Position numbers and translations under genes: made by a program
Notes under the pieces: model-generated
Seen by the model: only the letters and a program-made list of their open reading frames with translations
The model's database searches: none
Told to the model about the DNA's origin: nothing
Shown: positions 10,761 to 20,312 of the stretch, piece by piece
How positions within the stretch are numbered: the stretch's first letter is position 1
How the letters are laid out: every line of letters begins with the position of its first letter
Assembly (NCBI RefSeq): GCF_004005565.1
Contig: NZ_SADD01000001.1
Span: 1,364,001-1,428,000, forward strand
Origin: Lujinxingia sediminis
GTDB lineage: Bacteria; Myxococcota_A; Bradymonadia; Bradymonadales; Bradymonadaceae
DNA: 64,000 bases
Direction of reading: 5' to 3'

Positions 10761-11392
10761 GCGCCTCAACCATCCGTGAAGACATCGTCAACATCCCCAA
10801 CGTGTTGACGTTGATGCGCGTCGCACTGATCCCGATCGTGGCGATGTTCATTTATTTCGGCGACCCGCTCAGCTGCGTGATCGCCGTGGTGCTCTTCGGG
10901 GTTGCCTCGTTTACCGACTGGGTCGACGGCTATCTGGCGCGCAAGCTCAATCTGGTGAGCATGACCGGGAAGTTTCTCGATCCCCTGGCCGACAAACTTC
11001 TGGTGATGACGGCGCTGGTGATGCTGATTCCGCTGGGCAGGCTTCCGGCCTGGATCGTGATCGTGATCGTGGCGCGCGAGATCTCGATCTCTTCACTGCG
11101 CAGCCTGGCCGCCGGCGAGGGCTTGATCATCGCGGCGGGAGAAGGCGGGAAGTTTAAGACAGCGTTTCAGATGCTGGGGCTGGTGTTTTTGATCCTGCAC
11201 TTCTCCTACGAGGTGAACTACGGGATGGGGCCTGTGCTTCTGAACTTCCATGCCATCGGCTTCTGGCTTCTGGCCATCTCGGTCTTCTTCAGCCTCTGGA
11301 GCGCCTGGGAGTATTTCTGGGGCTTCTTAAAGGCCATCGGCACCCGTGGTGATGACGCCGCGTCGGCCGATCCGAAAGACCTCACGATCTAA
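10757..11392 (+). CDS. pgsA: CDP-diacylglycerol-glycerol-3-phosphate 3-phosphatidyltransferase
   Basis: Makes phosphatidylglycerol-phosphate, the committed step to phosphatidylglycerol and cardiolipin, in the inner membrane. It is 211 aa with the full CDP-alcohol phosphotransferase signature DWVDGYLARKLNLVSMTGKF plus LDPLADK (DG..AR...G...D...D). The N-terminal NIPNVLTLMRVALIPI is the usual amphipathic start of PgsA, and five to six hydrophobic helices follow. The GTG start lies in the 4-base overlap with the transglycosylase. Other CDP-alcohol transferases (for example PssA) share the signature, but size and N-terminus favour PgsA. Confidence 0.93.
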   Translation: MSASTIREDIVNIPNVLTLMRVALIPIVAMFIYFGDPLSCVIAVVLFGVASFTDWVDGYLARKLNLVSMTGKFLDPLADKLLVMTALVMLIPLGRLPAWIVIVIVAREISISSLRSLAAGEGLIIAAGEGGKFKTAFQMLGLVFLILHFSYEVNYGMGPVLLNFHAIGFWLLAISVFFSLWSAWEYFWGFLKAIGTRGDDAASADPKDLTI

Positions 11393-11420
11393 GATCATCG
11401 GATGCATCTCGCGCCACCGA

Positions 11421-13016
11421 TCAGAGCACGCCCTCCCCTCGCAGCGCGTCAGACCCGACCAGGGCGACCGGCACCCCGAGCGCCTCAACCCGGGAGGCGG
11501 TGCCGGCGCGATCATCGGCCTCCGCGATGGAAAAGATCTCGCGAATGCGCTCATGGTGGGCCTCAAAGGGGATATCTTCGACGCCAAAGGCCGGCGTGAA
11601 GGGCGCTACAACGCGCGCATCAACGCCACGGCGTCGTGCCAGGCGCACGTAACGCTCGAGCGCATCGACCTCATTGAGCCCGCAAAGATCGCTGTAGATC
11701 ACCAGTTGAAGCGGACCGCGTCCCATGCGCAGCGCCTCCTCAAAGACGGCCTGAAGTCCGGCCACCTTGGTGCCGGCGCGCATCTCCGAGGGGGGCGGAA
11801 GCTCCAGGCCACGGAGCCTGGCGAAGCGACGTGCATCACTGACCTGAGCGTCGATGACGCCGTGCGACTCGGCATCACTGGCCCAGCGGGCCAACTCCCA
11901 GGGCAACTGGGCGCGAAGCCAGCGCCTTAAAAGACGCGTATCGACGGCCGCCTCCAGCCCCTGCTGTCTGCGAAAGTCCAGGCGCTCCTGAATCAGCAGG
12001 TAATCGGCAATAAAGCGCTCCACTGCGGCCTCATCCCAGGCGGTGCGCCGGGCATCGACGATGGAGCGCAATCCGACGAGATGGCGCAGCATCCGCTGCA
12101 AGTGAGGTGCGCCCGAGCCGGTCTCGACACGACCGAAGATGGCGTGATCAAAGGTCAACAGCGCCACCTCATCGCCGCGCTCCAGAGCATCACGAGCCTG
12201 CTCGACCACGTGATGAATCACCTCATCGAATTTGCGGCCCGGGGGCGTGCCCGAGAGCATGGATGTGGAGATATCCAGGGCAAAGAGGCGTCGATGGGTG
12301 CGCTCGTCATCGAACTCCCTTGCGATCAGCCGTCGCTGGCGCACCGTCGCCTTCCAGGCGACGGTGCGCAGCGGATCGCCTGGCTGGTAGTCGCGAAGTT
12401 CGCGCAGATCGGTGCCCGAGGCCGCAGCTCGGGCCACCGCGCGCCGGGGCCGAGCCGCACTCGCCAGGCGCGCACGCGCGCGGCGCTGCGCGCCGTGTGT
12501 CAGTTTTGGAAAGATCTCAATGACCTGCACACAGGGCAGGTAGTCACGTGTCTCAACAAGCCCCAGGCGCCCGCGGAGCACCACCTCAAAGCCCTGCAGG
12601 CTGGCGCGTCCGACATGGCGTGTCTCCAGCACGACCGGAACGCTGACCTTATGGCCCGGTGCCAGCCCTCCCAGTGTCGGACCGCTCTCCACACAGATGC
12701 CGCCGCTGGTGACAGGCTCCAGCGCCAGCGCCCCCAGACGATCGGTGGAGGCGTTAGAAACGCTGATAGGAAGCCTGTACCGCTGGCCGTAGCGAATGCG
12801 AAGGGGCCCCGGTGCCCCATCCACTCCGAGCACAACCTGACGGCGTTGCAGCGCTCTGGATTGCGTCAGGATCAACATCATCGCCCCCAGCAGCACCCAC
12901 CAGGGCACCTGCCCCAGCAGCACAAGTACCGGCTCGCGTGCCAGCGCTCCAAAGATCGTAAAGAGCGCACCGCTGGCGAAAAGCCACTTCCCCGATGGTG
13001 TCAGATAGGGGCTCAT
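11421..13016 (-). CDS. DUF58 / vWA-like protein, last gene of MoxR operon
   Basis: A 531-aa protein with two N-terminal hydrophobic helices (about residues 12-50), a beta-rich middle and the DUF58 hallmark LRELRDYQPGDPLRTVAWKATVRQRRLIAREF at about 205-235. This is followed by a vWA-like segment with the metal-site start ALDISTSM. DUF58 proteins nearly always pair with a MoxR AAA+ ATPase, as here four bases upstream, and are thought to act in assembly or maturation of envelope or metalloprotein complexes. The C-terminal 120 residues lack any motif I recognise. At 531 aa it is longer than common DUF58 proteins (about 300-440), mainly from an added region between the vWA motif and the C-terminus. 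The function of this particular system is unknown. Confidence 0.88.
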   Translation of the reverse strand: MSPYLTPSGKWLFASGALFTIFGALAREPVLVLLGQVPWWVLLGAMMLILTQSRALQRRQVVLGVDGAPGPLRIRYGQRYRLPISVSNASTDRLGALALEPVTSGGICVESGPTLGGLAPGHKVSVPVVLETRHVGRASLQGFEVVLRGRLGLVETRDYLPCVQVIEIFPKLTHGAQRRARARLASAARPRRAVARAAASGTDLRELRDYQPGDPLRTVAWKATVRQRRLIAREFDDERTHRRLFALDISTSMLSGTPPGRKFDEVIHHVVEQARDALERGDEVALLTFDHAIFGRVETGSGAPHLQRMLRHLVGLRSIVDARRTAWDEAAVERFIADYLLIQERLDFRRQQGLEAAVDTRLLRRWLRAQLPWELARWASDAESHGVIDAQVSDARRFARLRGLELPPPSEMRAGTKVAGLQAVFEEALRMGRGPLQLVIYSDLCGLNEVDALERYVRLARRRGVDARVVAPFTPAFGVEDIPFEAHHERIREIFSIAEADDRAGTASRVEALGVPVALVGSDALRGEGVL

Positions 13017-13020
13017 CGGC

Positions 13021-14079
13021 TTATCCGTACCGCACGGCTTTCAGGGCGCTCTCCACCAGATCCTCTCCACGGGATCCGTCGAGCTCGGCATCGGGGTGAA
13101 GCACAATGCGATGGGCAAGCACCACGACGGCCATCGCCTGAATATCATCGGGCAGCACGTAACCTCGCCCCCGGATCAACGCGCGGGCCTGAGAGGCTTT
13201 CAGAAGCGCCAGCGAGGCGCGCGGTGAGGCCCCCAGAAGCGCGCGGGTATCAGTCCGCGTCTGGCGCACAATACCCAGAATGTAGCGCATCAGCTCATGA
13301 CTGATATGGACCTGCTCGACCAGATCGATGATTGCCCCGGCCTGCTCAGCGCTGAGAACAGCTTCCACCGGCGCCCTGCTCTGCCGGTGCGTTTTGAGCA
13401 CCTCAAGCTCCTGATCGGCGCTGGGGTAACCGATGGTCAGCTTCAGCAAAAAACGGTCCAGCTGCGCCTCCGGCAACATATAGACCCCCTCCTGCTCAAT
13501 GGGGTTCTGGGTGGCCAGCACCACAAAGGGCGAGGGCAGCGTGTGGGTGACCCCCTCGATGGTGACCTGGCGCTCTTGCATCGCCTCGAGCATCGCTGAC
13601 TGCGTTTTGGCAGGCGCGCGATTGATCTCATCGCCCAGAAGGACGTTGGTGAAAACCGGCCCCTTGCGCAGCTCAAACGCGTTCGTATTTAAGTTTGGCA
13701 CGTACGTCCCGGTGATATCCGAGGGAAGCAAATCCGGGGTAAACTGCACGCGTCGGAAGGTCGCATCGATCGTGCGTGCGAAGGTCCTGCATAAGGTCGT
13801 CTTGGCCACCCCGGGCACCCCTTCAAGCAGGATATGGCCGCGGGCAAAGAGCGCAACGAGCAGGGCGTCAACCACCTCCGGGGGGCCGATGAAGGTGGCG
13901 CTGACCTGGCGTCGCATCGCCTCGCAGATCCCCCGAACCTCTTTGAGCCGCTCCTCTGCAATGGAGGCCGCTGCGCCATCCGGCGTTTGAACGCGTGGAA
14001 GAGGTTGGCCCTCAGCGGGGCTCTCCGCCTGTGGGGCGCTCGTGGCGGGGGCGGCGGTGTTGGCGGGTGCGTCGCTCAT
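13021..14079 (-). CDS. moxR: MoxR-family AAA+ ATPase
   Basis: A cytoplasmic AAA+ chaperone-like ATPase of 352 aa. An Ala/Pro-rich N-terminal 40 residues precede the AAA domain. Walker A is EGVPGVAKTTL, Walker B is LLGDEINRAPAKTQSAMLEAMQE (a MoxR-specific form), sensor 1 is VLATQNPIEQEG, and YMLPEAQLDRFLLK and the GASPRASLALLKASQA sensor-2 region complete it. Its ATG at 14079 lies 68 bases inside the end of the upstream DUF4350 gene, but AAAGAGG with a 6-base spacer supports this start, so the overlap is probably real. Family knowledge: MoxR proteins work with DUF58/vWA partners, here the next gene. Confidence 0.94.
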   Translation of the reverse strand: MSDAPANTAAPATSAPQAESPAEGQPLPRVQTPDGAAASIAEERLKEVRGICEAMRRQVSATFIGPPEVVDALLVALFARGHILLEGVPGVAKTTLCRTFARTIDATFRRVQFTPDLLPSDITGTYVPNLNTNAFELRKGPVFTNVLLGDEINRAPAKTQSAMLEAMQERQVTIEGVTHTLPSPFVVLATQNPIEQEGVYMLPEAQLDRFLLKLTIGYPSADQELEVLKTHRQSRAPVEAVLSAEQAGAIIDLVEQVHISHELMRYILGIVRQTRTDTRALLGASPRASLALLKASQARALIRGRGYVLPDDIQAMAVVVLAHRIVLHPDAELDGSRGEDLVESALKAVRYG

Positions 14080-15424
14080 AGTCGGCCTCTTTGCCCATCC
14101 AACCTAAGATCTCATGGGCATGTCGGTGAAGTCGCGCCAGATCGCGGGCGCTGTAATTGGCGTCATTCTCTAAAAAGACACGGTGGCGGGTCGGCGCGAT
14201 GGCCAGATGGCTCAAAAGCTCCTGGACGGACTGCCGCCGACGCTCGCGTTCGGCAGGGGCCTGGCGAGCGCAGAAGCGCTGTTCAAAACGCCGTGCCAGC
14301 TCATCGATCGGTGGTCGCTGCTTGCTGGTCGAAGGCCACAGGCCCAGGGCGTCGAGAAAGATCTCCTCAAAGACCTCTTTTAGAATCGCAACCGGCAGCG
14401 CGTAGTTCATGCCACGCGTGCCGCGGGAGAAACGCGCAAGGTTCCAATCAAATTCAGTCTGTGGCGGCGCAAGCTCACTGCGCTCGCGCTGCACAAACTC
14501 ACTGAGACGACGCGAGCGCTGCCAGGGAAGCACCGTCGCCAGGTAGGCCGCGCTCCCCAATGCAAGCAACAGCCCCAGAAAGTAGAGCAGTTCGGTCTTC
14601 GCAAGCTCATCCAGGACCTCGCGCACCCGTTCGTTAAACGCATCGACCCGAGAGACCAGGTCCTCATCGCTAAGCCCCTCCGAAGAAGGCGCTTTATAGC
14701 GGCCGTGCTGCGCAAATGCGCCGTGAACCAGCCAGACGCGACAGGCATCGCTCGCTGACTCACACAGGTAGTCGAGGGCATTGGACAGCAGACGCTCGTT
14801 ATCGGCGATCGTCAGCATACCGTTGATCATCATACTGGCGTCCGAGAGGACGATCGCCCTGCCCTCACCCAGCGTCATATCGTAGACCAGCCCCCCACCC
14901 TCATCAAAGCTCAGGACCGGTCCCCCCTCATTGAGCAAGACCGCGGGCACATTTGAGACAACCTCACGAACCCCTTCGAGAAGCGGGTGGCGCCCGCGCG
15001 CGCTGTGGCGTGGCCAGTCAGACTGACCGTCTACAAAGCGTTGATGGGGAAGCATCCCCACCCCGGGCATCATGCGCCGCAGAGAGAGGCGCTCCATCAA
15101 TGCCGCGCTTCCACCAAAGTCGTCCGCGAGCAGCAGACGCCCCCCATCAATCACAAATGAAGCGAAGGACTCCGGGTTGAGTGCCTCTTCGGGGTAGACC
15201 ACCACGATGACGTCCTCGGCCTGAACCTCCTCCCAGGCGAGTGTGTCGGTGCTCTGCAGATGTGCCCCCCGTGATTCGGCAAGAGCCACGAAGCGGGAGA
15301 GCCCGTGCCACGCGGTTGATCCGGGCTCATAGTCCTGGGCCACGGCCGTCGAAGTGATCGCACTCAGGGCCAGCAGAAGAGCCGCCACCCATGCCACCCT
15401 ACGTTGCCGCACACAGCGAATCAC
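14012..15424 (-). CDS. DUF4350-type membrane protein of the MoxR operon
   Basis: A 470-aa protein. The signal sequence is residues 1-29 (ALLLALSAITSTAVAQ). A periplasmic domain to about 225 resembles DUF4350/glutamine-amidotransferase-like folds (DVIVVVYPEEALNPESFASFVIDGGRLLLADDFGG), which often occur with MoxR-DUF58. A transmembrane helix at about 283-303 (LLYFLGLLLALGSAAYLATV) is followed by a basic cytoplasmic tail rich in Arg. The start overlaps the previous stop by 4 bases (ATGA). Its last 22 codons overlap the moxR start region, and the Arg/Pro-rich C-terminal end may be constrained by that. Role unknown; presumably the membrane partner of the AAA+ system. Confidence 0.8.
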   Translation of the reverse strand: MIRCVRQRRVAWVAALLLALSAITSTAVAQDYEPGSTAWHGLSRFVALAESRGAHLQSTDTLAWEEVQAEDVIVVVYPEEALNPESFASFVIDGGRLLLADDFGGSAALMERLSLRRMMPGVGMLPHQRFVDGQSDWPRHSARGRHPLLEGVREVVSNVPAVLLNEGGPVLSFDEGGGLVYDMTLGEGRAIVLSDASMMINGMLTIADNERLLSNALDYLCESASDACRVWLVHGAFAQHGRYKAPSSEGLSDEDLVSRVDAFNERVREVLDELAKTELLYFLGLLLALGSAAYLATVLPWQRSRRLSEFVQRERSELAPPQTEFDWNLARFSRGTRGMNYALPVAILKEVFEEIFLDALGLWPSTSKQRPPIDELARRFEQRFCARQAPAERERRRQSVQELLSHLAIAPTRHRVFLENDANYSARDLARLHRHAHEILGWMGKEADYERRTRQHRRPRHERPTGGEPR

Positions 15425-17244
15425 GGGGCCCCCGGGGGCAACGCGCCACGCTCGAAGGCCACAAGCCGGTCCAACTCCAGGACGATCTCGCGCACGCGAT
15501 GCCAGAGCGCCACATCGTAGTCACGACCGCTGAAGTTCGTCTCTTCAACCGCAGCGGTCAAAAGTCGCAAAAGCTCTGCGGGACGCTCCTCTGCGCGAAG
15601 CCGCGTCCAACCTTCCAACGCCTCAGACCAGCCGAGGCTGACCTCGGCGGAGACGGGCTGTTGGCGCGCCAGCGCCCGGGCGATCTGCGCCGGCGTGAGG
15701 GTTCCCCAGAGGTCTTCGCCATGCGCGCGCCGAACAAGCCAGCGGTAAAGTTCGCGGATCTTCAGAGGGACGGGACTCATCTTCAGACGCAGGCGTCCCG
15801 ATCGCCCGCGCTCCAGTGTGGCACGCGCGTCGACAAATCCTGAGGCCGCGGCGCTCAATGTGGAGGTCGCACTATGAGAGAGCGAAAGCGCGTACGCGCC
15901 GCCTCCCAGCTCCCGGGCGTGTGCGATGGTCGTCTCGTCAGCGCCCGTCAGACTCAGAGTGGCCCCTTCGATACCGCGGTCGCGCCAACGATCCCAGAGC
16001 TCCACGACAAGCGTCAGGGCGGGATCGAGGCTCTCGTCCTGGGCCTCGCTGCGCTCTTCGAGTTCAAGCTCTTCAAGCCCGCTCGCCATATCCCGCGCCA
16101 TCGCATCCTCTGGCGTACGCGCCCGCGCACGGTGAGCGCGTAGGCGCCCCCACCACGCCCGCATCATCACGCCAGCGCGACGCGCCACACCACGCCCCAC
16201 CCAGACAAGGGCCAGAAGCACCGCGACCATCGCTGCCAGGCGCAATGCCTTCTCTCCGGGGGCCTCCTCGACCTCCCAGCGCTCTCCCGGCCACACGAGC
16301 TCCGCCCCGGCCGGGGGGAGCACCCGGGCATCGACCTCGTAGATCCCCTGCGCGCCGGCTCGACTCTCAACGAAATACCTCGCCATCCCACTGGCGTCAG
16401 TCTTCCCCTCAAACTCCACGGGATCTTCGCCCTCGCGTCTCACCCTCCAGCGCACGTCTAGATCCGGCACTCCACCGCGCTCATCGTCGACCTGCAGGCG
16501 CATCTCCCAGCCGCGACGCATACGCAAAAAGACCCGTTCAACCCGCCCGACAACCTCGATCTGGTCTCCCCTACGCACGTTTTGAGCGACCCGAACCGCC
16601 TCACGGTATGCCGTGCCCTCGATCACAAACTCAAAGGCGTTATCGCCCAGCTCCACAAAGGGCTGAAGGTCGAGCCGAGTTCGGCCATACGTATCGAGCT
16701 GCGCCGCAGCCACGGCCTCCCCCGCCCGATACACCGACACGAAGGTCGCCACCCCCTGGCCGGCGCTGCTCGCCTGAAAATCAGCGAAAACTTCAGCCTC
16801 ACCGTACACAAAGGAGGGAACCTGAACCTCAAGCACGACAGGTTCTGCGACCAGACGCACGCTTGCGGACGACCTCGACGCCGGAAGATGCTCCGAGCCG
16901 GCGAAACTCGCCGTGACCACATAGCTCCCGGGCACCTCGTCACTTGACCAGCTAAATCGCCCCTGAAAGTCGGTATACACACGCGCCTGATTGACCGTGG
17001 CGCGGCGCTCATTCTCCACCAGAAGATCCACCCGCCGTTGTGCCAACCCCCGGCCCAGGTCATCGACGAGCTGCCCGCGTACATTGAGGTTGGTGCCCGC
17101 GCCCACGGCCTCCAGCTCAAGCTCTGCGCTACCGAGAACACGCACCTCATAGGCATTCGCAGCAGCGACAAGGGTCGGCCCACCTTCACCGAGAGCCATG
17201 AGAAGGACGATGAGTGATGCCAGCGCCTTGAGCCCGCTTATCAC
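15421..17244 (-). CDS. Ig-like/carboxypeptidase-regulatory-like membrane protein, MoxR operon
   Basis: A 607-aa protein. A signal peptide (about 1-28) is followed by two or three periplasmic beta-sandwich segments of the bacterial Ig-like/carboxypeptidase-regulatory kind (NLNVRGQLVDDLGRGLAQRRVDLLVE, YTDFQGRFSWSSDEVPGSYVVTASFAG, KTDASGMARYFVESRAGAQGIYEVDARV). A transmembrane helix at about 335-352 (AAMVAVLLALVWVG) leads to a cytoplasmic region of about 250 residues with another regulatory-like segment (GATLSLTGADETTIAHARELGGGAYALSL) and a C-terminal part weakly like DUF4129 (LYRWLVRR...). It overlaps its neighbours by 4 bases on each side (17241-17244 and 15421-15424), so all five genes are probably translated as a coupled unit. 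No enzymatic motif seen. Confidence 0.75.
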   Translation of the reverse strand: MISGLKALASLIVLLMALGEGGPTLVAAANAYEVRVLGSAELELEAVGAGTNLNVRGQLVDDLGRGLAQRRVDLLVENERRATVNQARVYTDFQGRFSWSSDEVPGSYVVTASFAGSEHLPASRSSASVRLVAEPVVLEVQVPSFVYGEAEVFADFQASSAGQGVATFVSVYRAGEAVAAAQLDTYGRTRLDLQPFVELGDNAFEFVIEGTAYREAVRVAQNVRRGDQIEVVGRVERVFLRMRRGWEMRLQVDDERGGVPDLDVRWRVRREGEDPVEFEGKTDASGMARYFVESRAGAQGIYEVDARVLPPAGAELVWPGERWEVEEAPGEKALRLAAMVAVLLALVWVGRGVARRAGVMMRAWWGRLRAHRARARTPEDAMARDMASGLEELELEERSEAQDESLDPALTLVVELWDRWRDRGIEGATLSLTGADETTIAHARELGGGAYALSLSHSATSTLSAAASGFVDARATLERGRSGRLRLKMSPVPLKIRELYRWLVRRAHGEDLWGTLTPAQIARALARQQPVSAEVSLGWSEALEGWTRLRAEERPAELLRLLTAAVEETNFSGRDYDVALWHRVREIVLELDRLVAFERGALPPGAP

Positions 17245-20200
17245 TCACGCTCCTCCGCACTGCCGCTTTCGCCCGCAAGCGCGAACTCACGGCGTAACTC
17301 TTCAGCACGTTGCGTCCAGGGCGGACTTGCCCCCAACGCCTCAAGACGGTCCAGGTGGGTCGCGGCGCGTTCTCGCTCGCCATCGTCAAGCGCCAGGCGA
17401 GCAAGCCCCCAGTGCGGGGCCGGGAGTGTGGGATTCTTCTGCAGCGCCAGCGCGAAATGCTCCCGCGCCAGCGATCCCTCGCCACGCGCAAGGTGGAAAA
17501 GACCAAGCTCAGCGAGCACGTCGGCGCGATCGCCAACCTCCTGGCGCGCACGTGCCAGGAAGGGCGCCGCAGCCTCATCGCCCACGCGCGCACCGTGCAG
17601 GATCGCAAGCCACTTGTTCATCTCGGCCACCGCCGGCGCGTAACGCGGCGAGTTGGAGTACTCGCGTAAGAGCTGCGGAAGGTCGCGGCGTCCCCGTGCC
17701 GGATCGCCCAGATCGTAGGCGCGCCCCAGCCCGGCAACCGCCGCCACACTGCGCCGGTCTCGGAGCACCGCCAACAAAAACGCCTCGCGGGCCATCTCAT
17801 AGCGTTCAAAATCCAGATGAACTCTCCCAAGCTCAATGAGCAGTGAAGCGTCGTTCTCATCGCCTCGCCAGGACTTACGGAAGTAGCTACGCGCACGCGC
17901 GCTCGAATCCTCCAGGCGAGCGATCAGACCCAGATGCCAGTTTACCTCGGGATGATCAGGAGCGATCTCGTACGCCCGCTCAAAATAGTCACGGGCCAAC
18001 TCCAGATTGCGCCGCCAGAACGCCGCCGCTCCCAGATCCACCAGGTGCGAAACGCCTCGTAGGTCGACTTGATTCCACCGCTCCATGCTAGCCTCAAAGC
18101 TCTCCGGGAGTTCACCCAGGCGGGCGTAAACCCTCAGGCGCGTAGGCTCCAACGCAAGCTCACCATTGAGCGCTGCGGCGGCATCTCGCCCCCGCTTCAA
18201 CGCCAGGTAGCCAAGCGCTCGACTGCGGCGATCATCCCAGTGGGCAGCTTCTGAGCGATGTTCCACAACCTGCTCAAAGTCGCCGGTGGCCAACGCGAGC
18301 GCAGCGTCGGCCCGCCCTTGCAGATCGTCGTCTTGAATGTGTCCGGCGGTGAGTTTTGCGACGCGCTGGCGCCCGCCTACAACGTGGACGCGCACAAGCT
18401 CCAGACGGGCACGATCGGCCCAACCCTCAAGCCCGAGCAACGCCTCCAGAGTGTGCACCGCGTGCTCAGTGGCCCCCAATTCCCGAAGCACACGAGCGCG
18501 CGCCAGAAGCGCGCGCGCCTCAAGCTCACCTCGCTCCTCCGGAGGCGAACTCAAATGCTCCGGCCGTGCCGCCTCCCGACGTTCGATGGCCGCAGCGCGG
18601 GCTTGCGCCTCACCACCATCTGTATCGGCGAGCAATGCCGGGTTTGCTCGCACGGCTACCGTCAGGCTGAGCGCGAGGTCAGGCCGCCCCACAGCGACAA
18701 GAGCCTCCGGCCCCACGATCTGCACCTGACGGTAGAATCCAGGGCGAAGGCTCGGATCAGAGAGCGCGCCCGAGAAGAAATCACGTGCCGCCTCCGGGTC
18801 GTAATCGTCGACGCTGGCAAGACCAGCGACCACCTGAGCGACGGCCAACACCGGGGCACGCCCCAACGCCACCTCGACCTGCGACGCATTCCACGCCCCA
18901 CCTCGCCGATGCATCTCCACGCTTTTCGACAGCGCACCGAACGCACGACAAAAGCTCTCAGTCACCTCCGGCTCTTCAAGCTCACCCTCAGGCACTGTGG
19001 CATCAGCGGCAGGCGCCCCTTCGCCTTCCTCAAAGGGGTTCACCCAGGAGAGCGTCGAGTAGCAATGGTCCCCGGAGAGCCCGGCACGATGGTGATTCCA
19101 CAGCTCCCGATCGTAGCGATGCGCCGCGAGCCGCATCATCGCCGTGCGCGCTGCCTCAAAACGCTCATGCTCCCCCAGGACGCGCTGATAGGCGCCCTGC
19201 GCACAACTCCACTGCCTGCGTGCCTCGCAGAGCCGTCCGCGGGCGTAAAGCGTCGCCAGTCGCCCCGGGTGGGTGCGCTCAGCAAGCACCGCGTACTCGG
19301 TCGCCTCCTCCCACTGCGCCGAGCTGCTGGCCAACAACGAGCGTGCCGCCATGCCCCACTCCGTGGAGACCTCTTCCCCGAGACGATCGCGCAACGACGC
19401 GCGCTCGTTGCCATCATCGTCCGACTCGATCGCTCGCAACGCGCGGGCAAATGCCTCGCGCTCCACCACCTCACGGCCCTGACGATCGGAGCGTCGCGCC
19501 ATCGCCAACACCTCGTCGAGCGCACCGTCATCGAGGTGGTTCAAACGGACAAGCTCCCCGTCAATCCCCGCAATAAGACGTGCGCGCCGGGCGTGGTCCC
19601 AGCCCGCCCAGGCGCTCATCCCGGCGACGACCACCACCACAATCAACACACCTATGAGCGCGACGCGACGCTTTCCAACACGGCGGGGATGCCGACGCTC
19701 GATCTCATCGGTCGTCGGCAGGCCAACCTCTCGACGCATGACCCGGGCGCGTTGCACATCGACCGGATCGGGACGCTTCGCTTCTCCCCCCCGCGCTCCG
19801 ACCGCCCCTCCCTCTTCCTTCGCAGGCTTCTGACGTTGAGACGCCTCATCCTCCGCCGCGAGCCCATCGGGCTTCATCGCTGTGTCGCTCTCAAGCCCCT
19901 CGTCGTTCAGCTCCTCAGGTTCCCCGCCCGGCACCTCCGCCTCAGCGATCTCTTCGCGCGGGACCACCACCTCAACGCCCTGCTCGCGCGCAAGCAACAC
20001 AAGCGCTCGCGCCATCGAGGCCTTCCCCCGCTCGCGCAGCTCCACCTCCAGCAAGCCCAGAAGCTCGCCGCGCGCAGGATTCCCCTCCAGCGCGCGCAGC
20101 ACATCGGACTCCACCCCGGGATGATCGATCTGACGGGTGTAGACGTAGAGCAGAAGATCAAGCGCGTCGTCGCGCTCGGGGTTGCGGCGCAACCCCTCCA

Positions 20201-20270
20201 CCAACTGCACAAGCCCTCGAACCGCGTCTCCACGGTCGAGGGCTTTTTTAGCTCGGTGCAAAAAATCCAT
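17241..20270 (-). CDS. Large TPR protein with one membrane helix, first gene of MoxR operon
   Basis: About 1009 aa. An N-terminal TPR-like cytoplasmic region (1-90) precedes an acidic linker, a transmembrane helix at about 205-225 (RRVALIGVLIVVVVVAGMSAWAGW) and a long periplasmic array of tetratricopeptide-like repeats to the end. The clearest repeats are ELARDYFERAYEIAPDHPEVNWHLG, DASLLIELGRVHLDFERYEMAREAF and LAELGLFHLARGEGSLAREHFALALQKNP. TPR proteins are a standard fifth component of MoxR/DUF58 operons and act as scaffolds. ATG 20270 is preferred over an in-frame GTG at 20279; neither has a strong ribosome-binding site. Sequence in the first 550 residues is rich in Arg/Ala/Glu and much less regular than the last 400. 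Confidence 0.82.
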   Translation of the reverse strand: MDFLHRAKKALDRGDAVRGLVQLVEGLRRNPERDDALDLLLYVYTRQIDHPGVESDVLRALEGNPARGELLGLLEVELRERGKASMARALVLLAREQGVEVVVPREEIAEAEVPGGEPEELNDEGLESDTAMKPDGLAAEDEASQRQKPAKEEGGAVGARGGEAKRPDPVDVQRARVMRREVGLPTTDEIERRHPRRVGKRRVALIGVLIVVVVVAGMSAWAGWDHARRARLIAGIDGELVRLNHLDDGALDEVLAMARRSDRQGREVVEREAFARALRAIESDDDGNERASLRDRLGEEVSTEWGMAARSLLASSSAQWEEATEYAVLAERTHPGRLATLYARGRLCEARRQWSCAQGAYQRVLGEHERFEAARTAMMRLAAHRYDRELWNHHRAGLSGDHCYSTLSWVNPFEEGEGAPAADATVPEGELEEPEVTESFCRAFGALSKSVEMHRRGGAWNASQVEVALGRAPVLAVAQVVAGLASVDDYDPEAARDFFSGALSDPSLRPGFYRQVQIVGPEALVAVGRPDLALSLTVAVRANPALLADTDGGEAQARAAAIERREAARPEHLSSPPEERGELEARALLARARVLRELGATEHAVHTLEALLGLEGWADRARLELVRVHVVGGRQRVAKLTAGHIQDDDLQGRADAALALATGDFEQVVEHRSEAAHWDDRRSRALGYLALKRGRDAAAALNGELALEPTRLRVYARLGELPESFEASMERWNQVDLRGVSHLVDLGAAAFWRRNLELARDYFERAYEIAPDHPEVNWHLGLIARLEDSSARARSYFRKSWRGDENDASLLIELGRVHLDFERYEMAREAFLLAVLRDRRSVAAVAGLGRAYDLGDPARGRRDLPQLLREYSNSPRYAPAVAEMNKWLAILHGARVGDEAAAPFLARARQEVGDRADVLAELGLFHLARGEGSLAREHFALALQKNPTLPAPHWGLARLALDDGERERAATHLDRLEALGASPPWTQRAEELRREFALAGESGSAEERE

Positions 20271-20312
20271 GGCGCACACGCGTCCGGGCCGCCCACAGGG
20301 GGCAGACGCCCG

